Assembly: GCA_963662175.1 (NCBI GenBank) | Contig: OY759222.1 | Coordinates: 1,408,713 to 1,472,712, forward strand | Reading direction: 5' to 3' | DNA: 64,000 bases | From: Aradus depressus | Lineage: Eukaryota; Arthropoda; Insecta; Hemiptera; Aradidae | Part shown: positions 25,901-37,900 of the stretch, piece after piece | Layout of the letters: every line of letters starts with the position of its first letter | Position numbering within the stretch: the first letter of the stretch is position 1 | Program-made: the position numbers and the translations under genes | The notes under the pieces: model-generated | What the model was told of the DNA's origin: nothing | Databases searched by the model: none | What the model saw: only the letters and a program-made list of their open reading frames with translations

Positions 25901-28900
25901 GAGTGACGGATTGGGGAAGGCAGGGAGTTGTAGAGAGAGGAGGCCTGGACAAGGAATGAATTGTGGAAGGCTGAGGAGCGATGGGAGGGGATGAAGGACG
26001 GGATCTAGTGTGCCTCTGGTGAACCGAAGACTGGAATTGGAATAGTGAGGATTTGAAGGAAGCCACGGAAGGAGAGTGACGGATTGGGGAAGGCAGGGAG
26101 TTGTAGAGAGAGGAGGCCTGGACAAGGAATGAATTGTGGAAGGCTGAGGAGCGATGGGAGGGGATGAAGGACGGGATCTAGTGTGCCTCTGGTGAACCGA
26201 AGACTGGAATTGGAATAGTGAGGATTTGAAGGAAGCCACGGAAGGAGAGTGACGGATTGGGGAAGGCAGGGAGTTGTAGAGAGAGGAGGCCTGGACAAGG
26301 AATGAATTGTGGAAGGCTGAGGAGCGATGGGAGGGGATGAAGGACGGGATCTAGTGTGCCTCTGGTGAACCGAAGACTGGAATTGGAATAGTGAGGATTT
26401 GAAGGAAGCCACGGAAGGAGAGTGACGGATTGGGGAAGGCAGGGAGTTGTAGAGAGAGGAGGCCTGGACAAGGAATGAATTGTGGAAGGCTGAGGAGCGA
26501 TGGGAGGGGATGAAGAGGTCTGAAGGACGGGATCTAGTGTGCCTCTGGTGAACCGAAGACTGGAATTGGAATAGTGAGGATTTGAAGGAAGCCACGGAAG
26601 GAGAGTGACGGATTGGGGGAGGCAGGGAGTTCCAAAGAGAGGAGGCCTGGACAAGGAATGAATTGTGGAAGGCTGAGGAGCGATGGGAGGGGATGAAGAG
26701 GATGAAGGACGGGATCTAGTGTGCCTCTGGTGAACCGAAGACTGGAATTGGAATAGTGAGGATTTGAAGGAAGCCACGGAAGGAGAGTGACGGATTGGGG
26801 GAGGCAGGGAGTTGTAGAGAGAGGAGGCCTGGACAAGGAATGAATTGTGGAAGGCTGAGGAGCGATGGGAGGGGATGAAGAGGTCTGAAGGACGGGATCT
26901 AGTGTGCCTCTGGTGAACCGAAGACTGGAATTGGAATAGTGAGGATTTGAAGGAAGCCACGGAAGGAGAGTGACGGATTGGGGGAGGCAGGGAGTTCCAA
27001 AGAGAGGAGGGGCTAGGAAGAGATCCTCCAGAACCGCGCTGCGTATATGGACAAGCAGAAGACATGATCGGAACTGGAAGAAGAGGGACAGTTAGCTGAT
27101 GTCGAAGAACATGAGAGGCGCTTGAAGAGAACTGTGTCCAGCTTCCATGCTCCATACTACTGACATAGGCAAACAAGAAGAAGATCATGGGAGCGGATGA
27201 AGCACGGTAGAGTGTAGAAAATCTTTAGGAGGATAGAGCTCTGGGAGACAATATCATCTAACAGGCAGCTCCGGAGACTAACTCCAGACATGGGTATCTA
27301 CAACTAGAACGAGTGGGCAAATTTAATATAGAAGCAACATTGTCTTTTGTTGCAGAAGTTCATGTATGTACGATAGAAATAACTAGCAGCTAACTCGAAG
27401 TAGGTTAGTGAAGTTATCTGCCAAGTTAGTAACTTTAAGTTACATGATTTTAGAAATAAGTTAAAATCTTCAATGATTTTGAACCTGGTTGTTTGTGACC
27501 TCTCTCTCCCCCCCCCCCCCCCCCCCTCAAATTTCTGACGTCTCACGTCCTAGCCCCCCCCCCCCCCCCCCCCCCCTCCCCCCCCCTCTAAATATACGAA
27601 ATTGCATTTGCTACACTTTTGGTTGCATATATTAACCTCGAAAAGGGTTATTCCCCTCCCCCATTTAAAATTTCGTTTTATTGCCAACAATTACTCCACA
27701 CATCATTTTGATACATATTTAACGGTTTAGCAGCGCATGGAATAAATGGCGCCCGGAAGGCTTCACGGACTTGTTTCACGTTGACCATCACTGCTCAGCT
27801 CCCGTTGATAAAGCGGAAGACGCCCATCGTAACGTAACTTCCTAACGGTGAACGAATTATCCAAATCGATTAAATAGTTTTTGAGATTATCTCAAATACA
27901 CGCAAAGAAACTTCCTCTATTTTTATATTAGTATAATTGAATATTGTCAGGAAATTTCACATGTATTATCCTTTTAGGGGCGATTACAGTTACTAGCCGG
28001 GCAGATAACATGAGGTCCTGAAGGGTTATAGAGGATATCTGGAGCCTAATCTCTCCTAATCTCTTACCTATTGCCGTCCCGTCTGATGAAGCCGTTCTGC
28101 CGTCCCGATTTGAGAATGTTATGTACCCTCGTCTTCACATGACCCGGTTCCATATCCAACTTTTGACAGACATACTTGACAATGTCACTTCGAGTACATC
28201 CTTTGTTCGGGTCCAGTGTTCGAATTGCCTCTTCCATGACGGGGCCTAACTTCTCGCTTCGGAGAGCCGGTTTCTGTTTATCTTCGTTACTCATTTTGAA
28301 TAAATTTATTCTAGCACATTTGAAATTTGAAAATTAAATTAGAAATATTTTTTAATAAATGTGATTTCGTTTTGTTTAATTTTGATTAAATTTTACATAT
28401 GAATTTAACTTCTACGTAAAGAGATATAATTTCTATTAAAACAATCTGTTATTTATTTATTTTTTAAGAAGTCATTTAGTATTGTTATAACACATGGTAA
28501 TAGTAATAGTTTAGCAAATTATATGTAACTTTCGTTAGTTATTGTGACCCATGCCCGGGCTTTAACTACGAGGTCATATCGCCTACTACCAGAGCGCTCT
28601 TTCGTCACTCTGGTGGATATGAGCCCGATAATCTGGTGGACATCTCCCAAATAAAAATCCTAAGGGCCTCGGCCGAGTTTCGAACCAGCTATCTCGAATT
28701 CAGTAAGCTTCCGTTAGTAAACACTGGGAATTTTAGTTAGTTATTTATATCGATTATTTTTATAGACTATAATTCGTGATGGGGAGATACATAGACGGTG
28801 ATTTACTTAAGGCTATTTTTTTTCATTTTTGGAAGGTGTCTTGGTGTCTTCTGAGCTCAAGAACGTGGGTTCGAAACCCGACCGAGGCCCTTAGTTTATT

Positions 28901-31900
28901 TAATATGTGAGGTAAAATAAACTTAAGCACGCCATCCTTCGGATGGGACGTTAAGCAATGGTCCCGAGCCTGTACGATGTCAGGTACTCGTTAAAGATCC
29001 CTGCCCTAGGTGAATAAAAATTTAGGGTAGGCAAAATTTAGGACTCCCATAGTAGAGTCGGGCTCATGTCCACCGGAGTGACGAAAGAGCACTCTGGTAG
29101 TAGGCGATATGACCTCGTAGTTAAAGCCCGGGCATGAGTCATAAAACCTAACCTAATTTAAATCTAACTAAAAAATATATCTATAACCTATAATAGAAGG
29201 TGACGAGTCATTACAGGGAGGAATGACAGGAGATACAATTGGGAACTTACTGATAGCTTCCATTTACGGCCGGTAGGTGCCTTGTTCTTGTCATTCTTGC
29301 CGATATCAGATTCTGGAGGTAACAAAGAGACAGAGATGAGTGTTAGAAGATGCGCCCAAGTCGTATCGTGATGTGAACATTACAAAGAAAGAAAGACAGT
29401 CTTCCAACAGGGCAACATTATTGATTAAGGAGAGAGTTTATTGATTGAGGGGGGGGGGGGAGGGGGGGGCGTATTGTTCAGTTTCTTTTTCATTAGACGA
29501 CAGAAAAATAACCTGACAAAAATAGACCAAGTTGAATAAAAAATGTATATGCCTTGTGAGAAGTGGGTGTGGTATTGATTGTGTGAGGGACTGTTAGTTG
29601 GGAAGAGAACAGAGGGATCTCAGGCGGAGGGAGGAACTGGGATATCAGGGTGGGGGGGGAGGGGGGGGGGGGGGGGTGCTTTTTTCTTAGACATGAGCAC
29701 GACTTATATTACGATTATCCAGGAGTTTGTAGGTCAAAGAGTCTGTACGTCTTTGTAACCTTGTTAACGAGTGTTTGACGTCTTTCCACATACGATATCT
29801 TTGAAACTATTGAATGTGTATTGCTGAAACCTCACAAAATTCAAGGGTGGTAGTATAATGTAGAACTGGGGAGGTTCCTCCCCTATTGCTAGAAGCCCAT
29901 CTGCCATGATACTAAATGTGCAGATTTGAAGGGTCTAGAGGTGGTTACGACCGCTACAGGCATTCGTTGAACAGGAGGCAGAACTGGTTTGAAGTGTGTG
30001 GGAGCAGCTAGGGCTCCTCGAGACGGGGCTCAAACTAAGTTATTCTAGTTTCCATAAAAGTGGAAATCAATAGCAAATATACAAAGATGAAGACATGAGC
30101 AAGCGTAATAACAATAAAAAAAATTGTAGATATTTATTAAAATAAAATAGACTAATTATATTTAAATTCCAGACAATTTCCTGGACTAGCAAAAGCTGTA
30201 GTTGTTAATACCTGCTGGAAATAATATAAATGATAGAAGGAAAATTAAAACAAAATAAGTGGACTGTATAAAGGTTATTTAAAGAATTATAATAATGAAA
30301 AAAAATACTAAACTAATGGAAGCAAAACCAACAAATTAAATGTTAAGAAATGGTAAAATATATGATACTAAAATGTCCGGAGAATGTGGACGGTCGTGAA
30401 GTGGAGACGCCAAGGTGTTGTCTCGTCACAGTGCGGCTGGGCTGAGGGTCTTATAGGGCTTCTATGACCAATACTTGCAGCAAGGGCTGAGGGCAGATCC
30501 TGGTCGAGGTGGTGACGAGATGTGCTGCAAAGGGCAGAGGGCACTTCTGTTCAGACAGCCAGACTGGACTTGACTCGACTGACCGGTCAGGTTAACTGAA
30601 CAACTATGGCAGCAGTGACCTCTACTGGCCACTATACAAAGTACATACACTTCACTAATGGCGTCACCCCCTCCACAAATGCCCCATTGTCTTTGTAAAG
30701 TTTATTTCACTTTCGGCCTTAACAGTAGTAATGTCTTCAAATATCAATTCCCTCAAAACCACTTTGCAAGCTCCAGGCTGTTCAGTCGTCCATCATTATT
30801 TTTAGTTCTGTCTATTTTTGATCAGTTAAAGTTTGAGGAGAAATATCTTTTGCTGCTACAATCTGTGATCAGGGAGACTAAATAGATTTGTAGAGCTTTT
30901 TCAAGGTTCGGGGAAGAATCTCCGCCGATTTCTAAGTTAACCCCCACCTGCGTGAGCTTCTTCAGTCTTAGCGTCACTAGAACTGCCAAAAATGACAAAC
31001 ACATCAGTTCATAATATTTTTAGTATGTTAGGATCTCCCAGAGCAAAGATGTCATCGAAAAAGCTCCATCTAGTGATGAATATAATTTAAAAAAGTCGTT
31101 GGTGATTCATCGGCAATGTACTTCCCCACAACGAATTAATCTATTAACTTTTCGCTCTCCCTCCAAAACAAGTCGATCGTTTGCGCTAATATAAACAGTT
31201 GACTTACATAGGGTCTCCTAAATCCTCATACCAAATTTTTTGTCGAAAAATTTATTACATGGGCAGTTAAAGTTTTTAAAATGACCTCCCCTGAACTTCG
31301 GCCGATATCGTTGAAATTTGTTAGATGATGTTCTCATTAAGTTTTAACTTCAAAAGTGAAATTTCATGTCGATACCTTCATTACATGAGCAGTTATTGTA
31401 GTTTTTGAGTTGAGCCCCTCTGATCCCTGTCCTTTTTGTGTCGATATATTCATTAAAACAGCAGTTATTAGACCTTTTGAGTTAACCCCCCCCCCCCCCC
31501 CCCCCTTCCCCTTTAGCCGATTTGGCTGAAACTTTATAAGTATCGTTGTTAGAGGATTCTAGGTTCACGTATAAAATGTCGTGTTGATGCATTCATTCTA
31601 TTTGGAGTTGTGTTCACAAACATACCCAGAATTGTTTTGTTTTTTTCATATTTTGAATATGGAGGTCAGAAAACTGAAATTTTGTTGAAAACTTCACATA
31701 GAATTTTTGACCGTTTACATAAGTTCTCCTATACTTAATATAGTTGGGGAAGTAAATGTAAAAAAATAATAATTTAAAGGTTTTAAAAGTTTAATAATAA
31801 GTGTGGAGACTACATGTCGTTCTATTCTGTAAGTGTGGAGACTACATGTCGTTCTATTCTGTAAGTGTGGAGACTACATGTCGTTCTATTCTGTAAGTGT

Positions 31901-34900
31901 GGAGACTACATGTCGTTCTATTCTGTAAGTGTGGAGACTACATGTCGTTCTATTCTGTAAGTGTGGAGACTACATGTCGTTCTATTCTGTAAGTGTGGAG
32001 ACTACATGTCGTTCTATTCTGTAAGTGTGGAGACTACATGTCGTTCTATTCTGTAAGTGTGGAGACTACATGTCGTTCTATTCTGTAAGTGTGGAGACTA
32101 CATGTCGTTCTATTCTGTAAGTGTGGAGACTACATGTCGTTCTATTCTGTAAGTGTGGAGACTACATGTCGTTCTATTCTGTAAGTGTGGAGACTACATG
32201 TCGTTCTATTCTGTAAGTTTTCCTCTATCTCCTTTTGAACTACTATTCCCAGTTGTTAGTTGGTTGAACTAAGTTGCACGGGTCCCATTGTAGTTTTTTT
32301 AATCTGCCTGCCCTAAGTTGGACTAATCATCTAATTTCTCTTTTTGTAATTTCATTAAAAACTAATTTTCCAGTCCAACTTCCTAATCAACACAAATTGG
32401 AGCCTGAGCTCTCATTATGGCGGAGCAACATTTACCACCTTTTCCTTCCGCCTGTTTCCACTATTTACTATTTTTTTTCTTTTACAAATGATATTTGTAT
32501 AGAGGAAACCCCGATTATCCGTACAGAAAAGGGTGGACGCCTTCCCGGATAATCAGAATTATTGAAACATTCCTCATTTTTCTGCTCAGTACAAGTTTTC
32601 AATAATGACTTTATTAATTTGAGTTTCGATTGACTCCTTCATTTATTTTATGTCTATAAATTTGCAAAAAGAGAATAGGGGTTGGATGGTGCACAGTGGC
32701 CAGGAACAGAAAGATGGAACAGCTAAGAAGCTTCCAGAAGGAAACACACTTGATGAAGTGGAGATGGACTGGGCATGTGACAAGGATGGATCCTCGACGA
32801 TGGGCTAAAGTCTGCACGGAGTGGATTCCTAGAGACAGAAGAAGAGGAAAAGGAAGAACTGGACTGCGGTGGAGGGACGAGATAGTGGAAAGAATAGGGG
32901 ATGGATGGTGCACAGTGGCCAGGAACAGAGAAACATGCAACAAATGTGTTACAGCACTATTTAAGAAATAACACCCATTTTTACTTTTTGCTTTTGTTTT
33001 GTTTTATCTTGTTTTATTTTTAATTTATTTTAATCAAGAAGTAAAAGTTATACTTTAGAAATAATTTAATTCAATTTAGGAACATTCGTTAATTTCTTTT
33101 CTGATTTCTTCTGTTGAAAGAGCAGTAGACTCAAAACCTCCAAAAGGAGAGGCTTTTGTTCTAAAAGAATGTCAATAAAGCTATTTTATTTTTATTTTAT
33201 TTTAAATTTACAAAAAACAGTGTACCTACATAACAAGTAAAACTAGAATAAATGTTCTAGCTGGAATTGTTCTATAAAAAGAAAAAGTTCGTAAACCATC
33301 AGTCTTTAAAAAAAAAATTAATTGGAATAATGGACTAGAATAAAGCTTTTGAATAAAAAATCTAAAAATTTGTGATATATAAAAAGAATACACACATTAA
33401 ATTATTAGGTAATAATAAAAAAAAATTAATTATATTTATTTTTCTATAAAAAACAAATGAATTAGTAATTAAATTATACAATTACTTTAAAAACAATTGA
33501 GTAAAAAAACAAAACACGGCCATCAGCTGTTTTTTAGTGTGTGTGTGGAGAGTCGAGGCCTGGGGAATGGAGACGGTCTGAGTGAACAAGGAGAGGTGTG
33601 GTGTTTAGGTTTAAGTTGTGATGAACTAAATAGAAGTGAATTGACGGTGAAATTGATCCGCAAAGAAGGTACTGTTGTTTGTTTATATGTACAGGATATA
33701 TGCCCAGAAATATATAACACTTAAATTTAAAGAATGGCCAAAAATATAAAACAAAAAAAGATTGAATTAGTGTTAAGTAAGAATTTAGTTTTTAAGATTT
33801 TTCTTTTGATTTTTGTTTGTTTCAATGTTTAGTTTTTTTTTTTTATTTTGTAATGTAGATGATTTAAAAAAATAAACTGAGGGGGTTAGAAGCAAAGGGA
33901 TGTAAGTGACAAAAATGTCATTTCGAGATAATTACCTTCAAAGTTATAGTAACATCGTAACTTCAGGTATTACCCAGGTATTTTCCACTAGTAACAGCAT
34001 TACAATCGTTATGATCATTAGCCAGTAGTCAAGGAAGATGTTAACACACATATCTCATTGTCACTTACATCCCTTTGCTTCTAACCCCCTCAATTATATT
34101 ATTATTAATTATTATTTATATTTTTATTTATTTATCATTTATTAAGATTAACACTTAAACCTTTTTTTTTACCACAAATTATACATATTATCCGGCGGTA
34201 ATAAAAAATGGGTCATCTAAAGACATCTAACCCTAAGACGATAAGTTTATATATATCGATAAAGTAGTTATAAGTGAAACCCAGCGACTTAGTGTGTAGA
34301 GAGAGATGCGGTGAGGTACGATGTGGAACCCGTGATGACTGATGTGATGTTTTGTTTTCTGTTTCAGTTGGACCCCCGGAACATGGCCTATATCAAGTAC
34401 ACTCCAAGCATTGTCGACCCTCAGACCGACTTCGCCGATGAACTTTACGTTCCTCCTAAACAAGGTATTTTATAGTCTAAAAATTAATCCGGAAAATCCT
34501 GGGAATCATCCTTTTCGGGAAAATTCAGAGTTTAATTGCTCTTTGCTTATCTTCAAAAATGTCATCTTACATTCTGATAACAAACTAATAATAATCGCAA
34601 ATAAGAACCTTCAAGAATGCCAACTTCCTTTCAGCGAAATTTTAAGTTATCATATATTTTCGTTAAATCAATTAAATTAGAAATAATTTCCAATTATTGG
34701 GTTTAGTCCTATTTTGCCGAAAATTCTTATTACAAGGTAAAACCAATTATCATGCCTTCTGCTGTTATACGTAACATTTTTTTCCGATTTCGATTATATT
34801 TGAAACTGTTTTCAATCAACATTTTCAAGGCCCTTATTTTATTTTATCTGGGAGGTAAAATAAACCTAAGCACGCCGTCCTTCGGATGGGACGTTAAGCG

Positions 34901-37900
34901 ATGGTCCCGAGCCTGTACGATGCCAAGTACTCGTTAAAGACCCCTACCCTAGGTGAATAACCACTTAAGGCAGACAAAATTTAGGACTTCCATAGTAGAG
35001 TCGGGCTCATGTCCACCAGAGTGACGAAAGAGCGCTCTGGTAGTAGGCGATATGACCTCGTAATTAAAGCCCGGGCATGACTCATAATAACTAACACTCA
35101 ACATTTGCTTTATCATATGAACTTTTTATATCTAGTTTTTATAATTATGAAACAATCGATTTCATATATCTTATCAATTGTCACCAAGGAGATTGGAATA
35201 TAATGTGCCTATCTTCATGGCAATAGGAGTGAGACAGGAGTGGGGATGAGGCTAGCCGCTAAGCCCCCCCCCCCCTCCCCCCCCCCCCGCCCCTTTACGC
35301 CCAACTCCAGAATAAATTTCTATTTTAGTAATATTTCACTTGCACTAGAAATCATATTTGCTGTAAATATGATCAAAAATTGTTCTGCCCAAAAGTTGGT
35401 TTCTTTGAAATTATCTGTAAAAGTAAGCTGGGACTTCGCAGCTGCATGAAATCAAGATTGACAGAGAAAATAAATGTTACCTTGAAATTATAAAAACAGT
35501 TTTATTAAAGAAAAGCATTTTAAAAAAAAATTGTAAATCAATTTCTTTTTTCAACAATAATTGTTGAAAATTATTTTATAAAACATTTTTCCGGGAAGTA
35601 GTTTCCATGCAAAATCAATTGTTTTACCTCCTGATCCAGTACACATTTTCCTTTTTCATGTCTCTAATTAGAAAACCTTATAACGGTCAAAAAATCTACC
35701 ACTAAAATATTGTCATACTATTTCATTATTATAAGTAATGTTTATACAGACGTGAAACGATATTAGTTAACTTGTAAGACCCAGTGCCGGATTTATTTAT
35801 TTTTCAAGTATAGGCAGGCCACTGACATTTCGCCACACGTACCTACCGGGGGAGGATGTTGCGCAGTATAAGATTAGTACTAGGTCAACAACGGCTTATG
35901 AAAAATAGGTTAGGTGACGTCTTAAATTTCTGAATGAGAGGGGGGCGCAGTTTAAAATTAGATATTGCTCATTAACGTCTGTTTGAATTGTCATGGAATT
36001 TCACCTGTAAACCTACCCTACCGGGTTGTTGTGTACACCTAGGGACCTAAGCATCGAACGCTCTTATCCCTTCCCTGTTAGCTAATTTTGCCTTCACAGG
36101 TTTAGTTACATAAAATACTGCTCATTAACGAGTACCAGACATTCGAAAAGCTAGGGTTCATTTTCTAATGTCCCATCCGAAGGACGACGTGCTCAAGATT
36201 TTTTTTCACTTCCCAGTAAAAACACTCAAAGGGCTCGCAAGATTTCGTCCACCGTAGCCACGGTTAATAGTAGCTCGGGTGTCCACCGTTGCACGGGTTA
36301 TTATTATTAACTACGATGACGACCGCTGCTCGATCTTATGGCTTATAAAGGGGTGAAAAGCTAGAATGATAAATATGAATCTAGAGTGATAAATATCCTC
36401 CTTGCATTGAATACCTGTCAAGATAGAACTTTGAAAATTGTGGGAGGCGACGGTGTGAGGAAGGGACCAATGACAGGTGTTAGTGTGTTGGCCTCTCGTG
36501 CGAATCAGATATACTGTGAAACTTCCCTTAGACACCACAGAGGTCGAAACAAATGTCCGCCCAAGCGAGGTTCACCCTCTTATGTTAGATCTGTGTTTCT
36601 TCTAGGCACATTTGAGACCTGAAGTGAGCGTCCTTACATCTTAATTTCACTCAGTGGGGGATATATATATATATATAATATTAATACTCTATGTATGAAA
36701 TTACACAGTCAAATATATATATGTGTAATTTCATACATAGAGATTTAAAAAAAAATGAAGTTGAATCACTTTAAATATATTTGTTCTCAGTCTATATGTA
36801 TTCATTACCCATCTAGGTAGCTTTGTTAAGTAGATAATAGTTCTCTTCTTAGTGTAGACATATTTAAGTTATACTTTTTAATTGATGTTAGGCGCTAATG
36901 TTCTTGCTCTGTCAGGCTCTACACTACATTCCCCCCTTCTCATCGTTCTAGGAGGTAAACATTTTGATCAGGGTCAGGCTTGATGTCTGTTACGTTTAAG
37001 AGGTACATAATACATTATAAATTACCTCAGATAAGAATTGCCCATCGAAAGAGGTGTCTGCACAAATCACGGGACCGTAAGCAGAAGTATCACTGTAATC
37101 ATCAACTTCATATTGGGTCTTATTATAATTTTGGCATAGTTTAAATATGAAATTCAAGCCATTTCTTCTTCTCTCAGGTCATGAGAAATATAACTAAATA
37201 TAATGGCTATAAACTGTCCTTAATATGTGCAGATGAAGAAGAGGAAGTGTTGGACGAGGTGCCTTACGTTGTACGGAGGTCTCTCCCTGACCAGCTGCAC
37301 TTCAGTCCGTTGTACAACACTCCGGACCATTTCAGGTCAGGACTGGAGATGCGGGATATGAGCAGCGCAGGTGGGAGCCGCTTTGTCGACCGAGCACCAG
37401 GTGGGCAGAAATTCAAAATAAAGCACCGTTTGTATTTCAACCTTCAAAATTTCATAGAAAGCTTGTTCAGCCCTTTTTTTTACCGGATATGTCTTAGACT
37501 CCAAAGATTACTAAAATTTCCCCCAACATTTAAAATCAATTATGAAACGATGTTTTTAAACCATTTAGAGTCAGCGCATTGTATTTTCCCGATATTCTGA
37601 TCTTTAAATTTTGAAAAAATCTTAATAAACGTTATATTGCGAATGGTGGTATTTTGTGAAGAACAAAGTGAGAATGCCAATAAAATTTGCTTTAATGATA
37701 TTTTTATTAAATAACAAGCTAACCACCGTTTTCAATATAAAGGTTATACATTTTTTTTATTTAAGAACACAATATCGGGAGTAACGCTTGGAATTTAAGT
37801 GGATTAAAAACAGTTGAATATGAATTTTAAATTTTGAGTAAAATTGTCAGTAATCTTCAAAGCCTAAAATTAAATGAAAAATGTGTAACCCGTAAAAAAA

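Noticed and set aside
26005..27188. Minus-strand Pro/Ser-rich proteins up to 336 codons
   Set aside because: Repeated LINE C-terminal sequence, open by repetition; no independent gene signal.
30462..30650. Another Cys-rich member of the nested family
   Set aside because: Lacks the YTxED start, CC-R-P pattern and splice acceptor.
15293..32215. CRISPR-like regular repeats
   Set aside because: Head-to-tail tandem repeats without unique spacers, in an intron-bearing animal genome.
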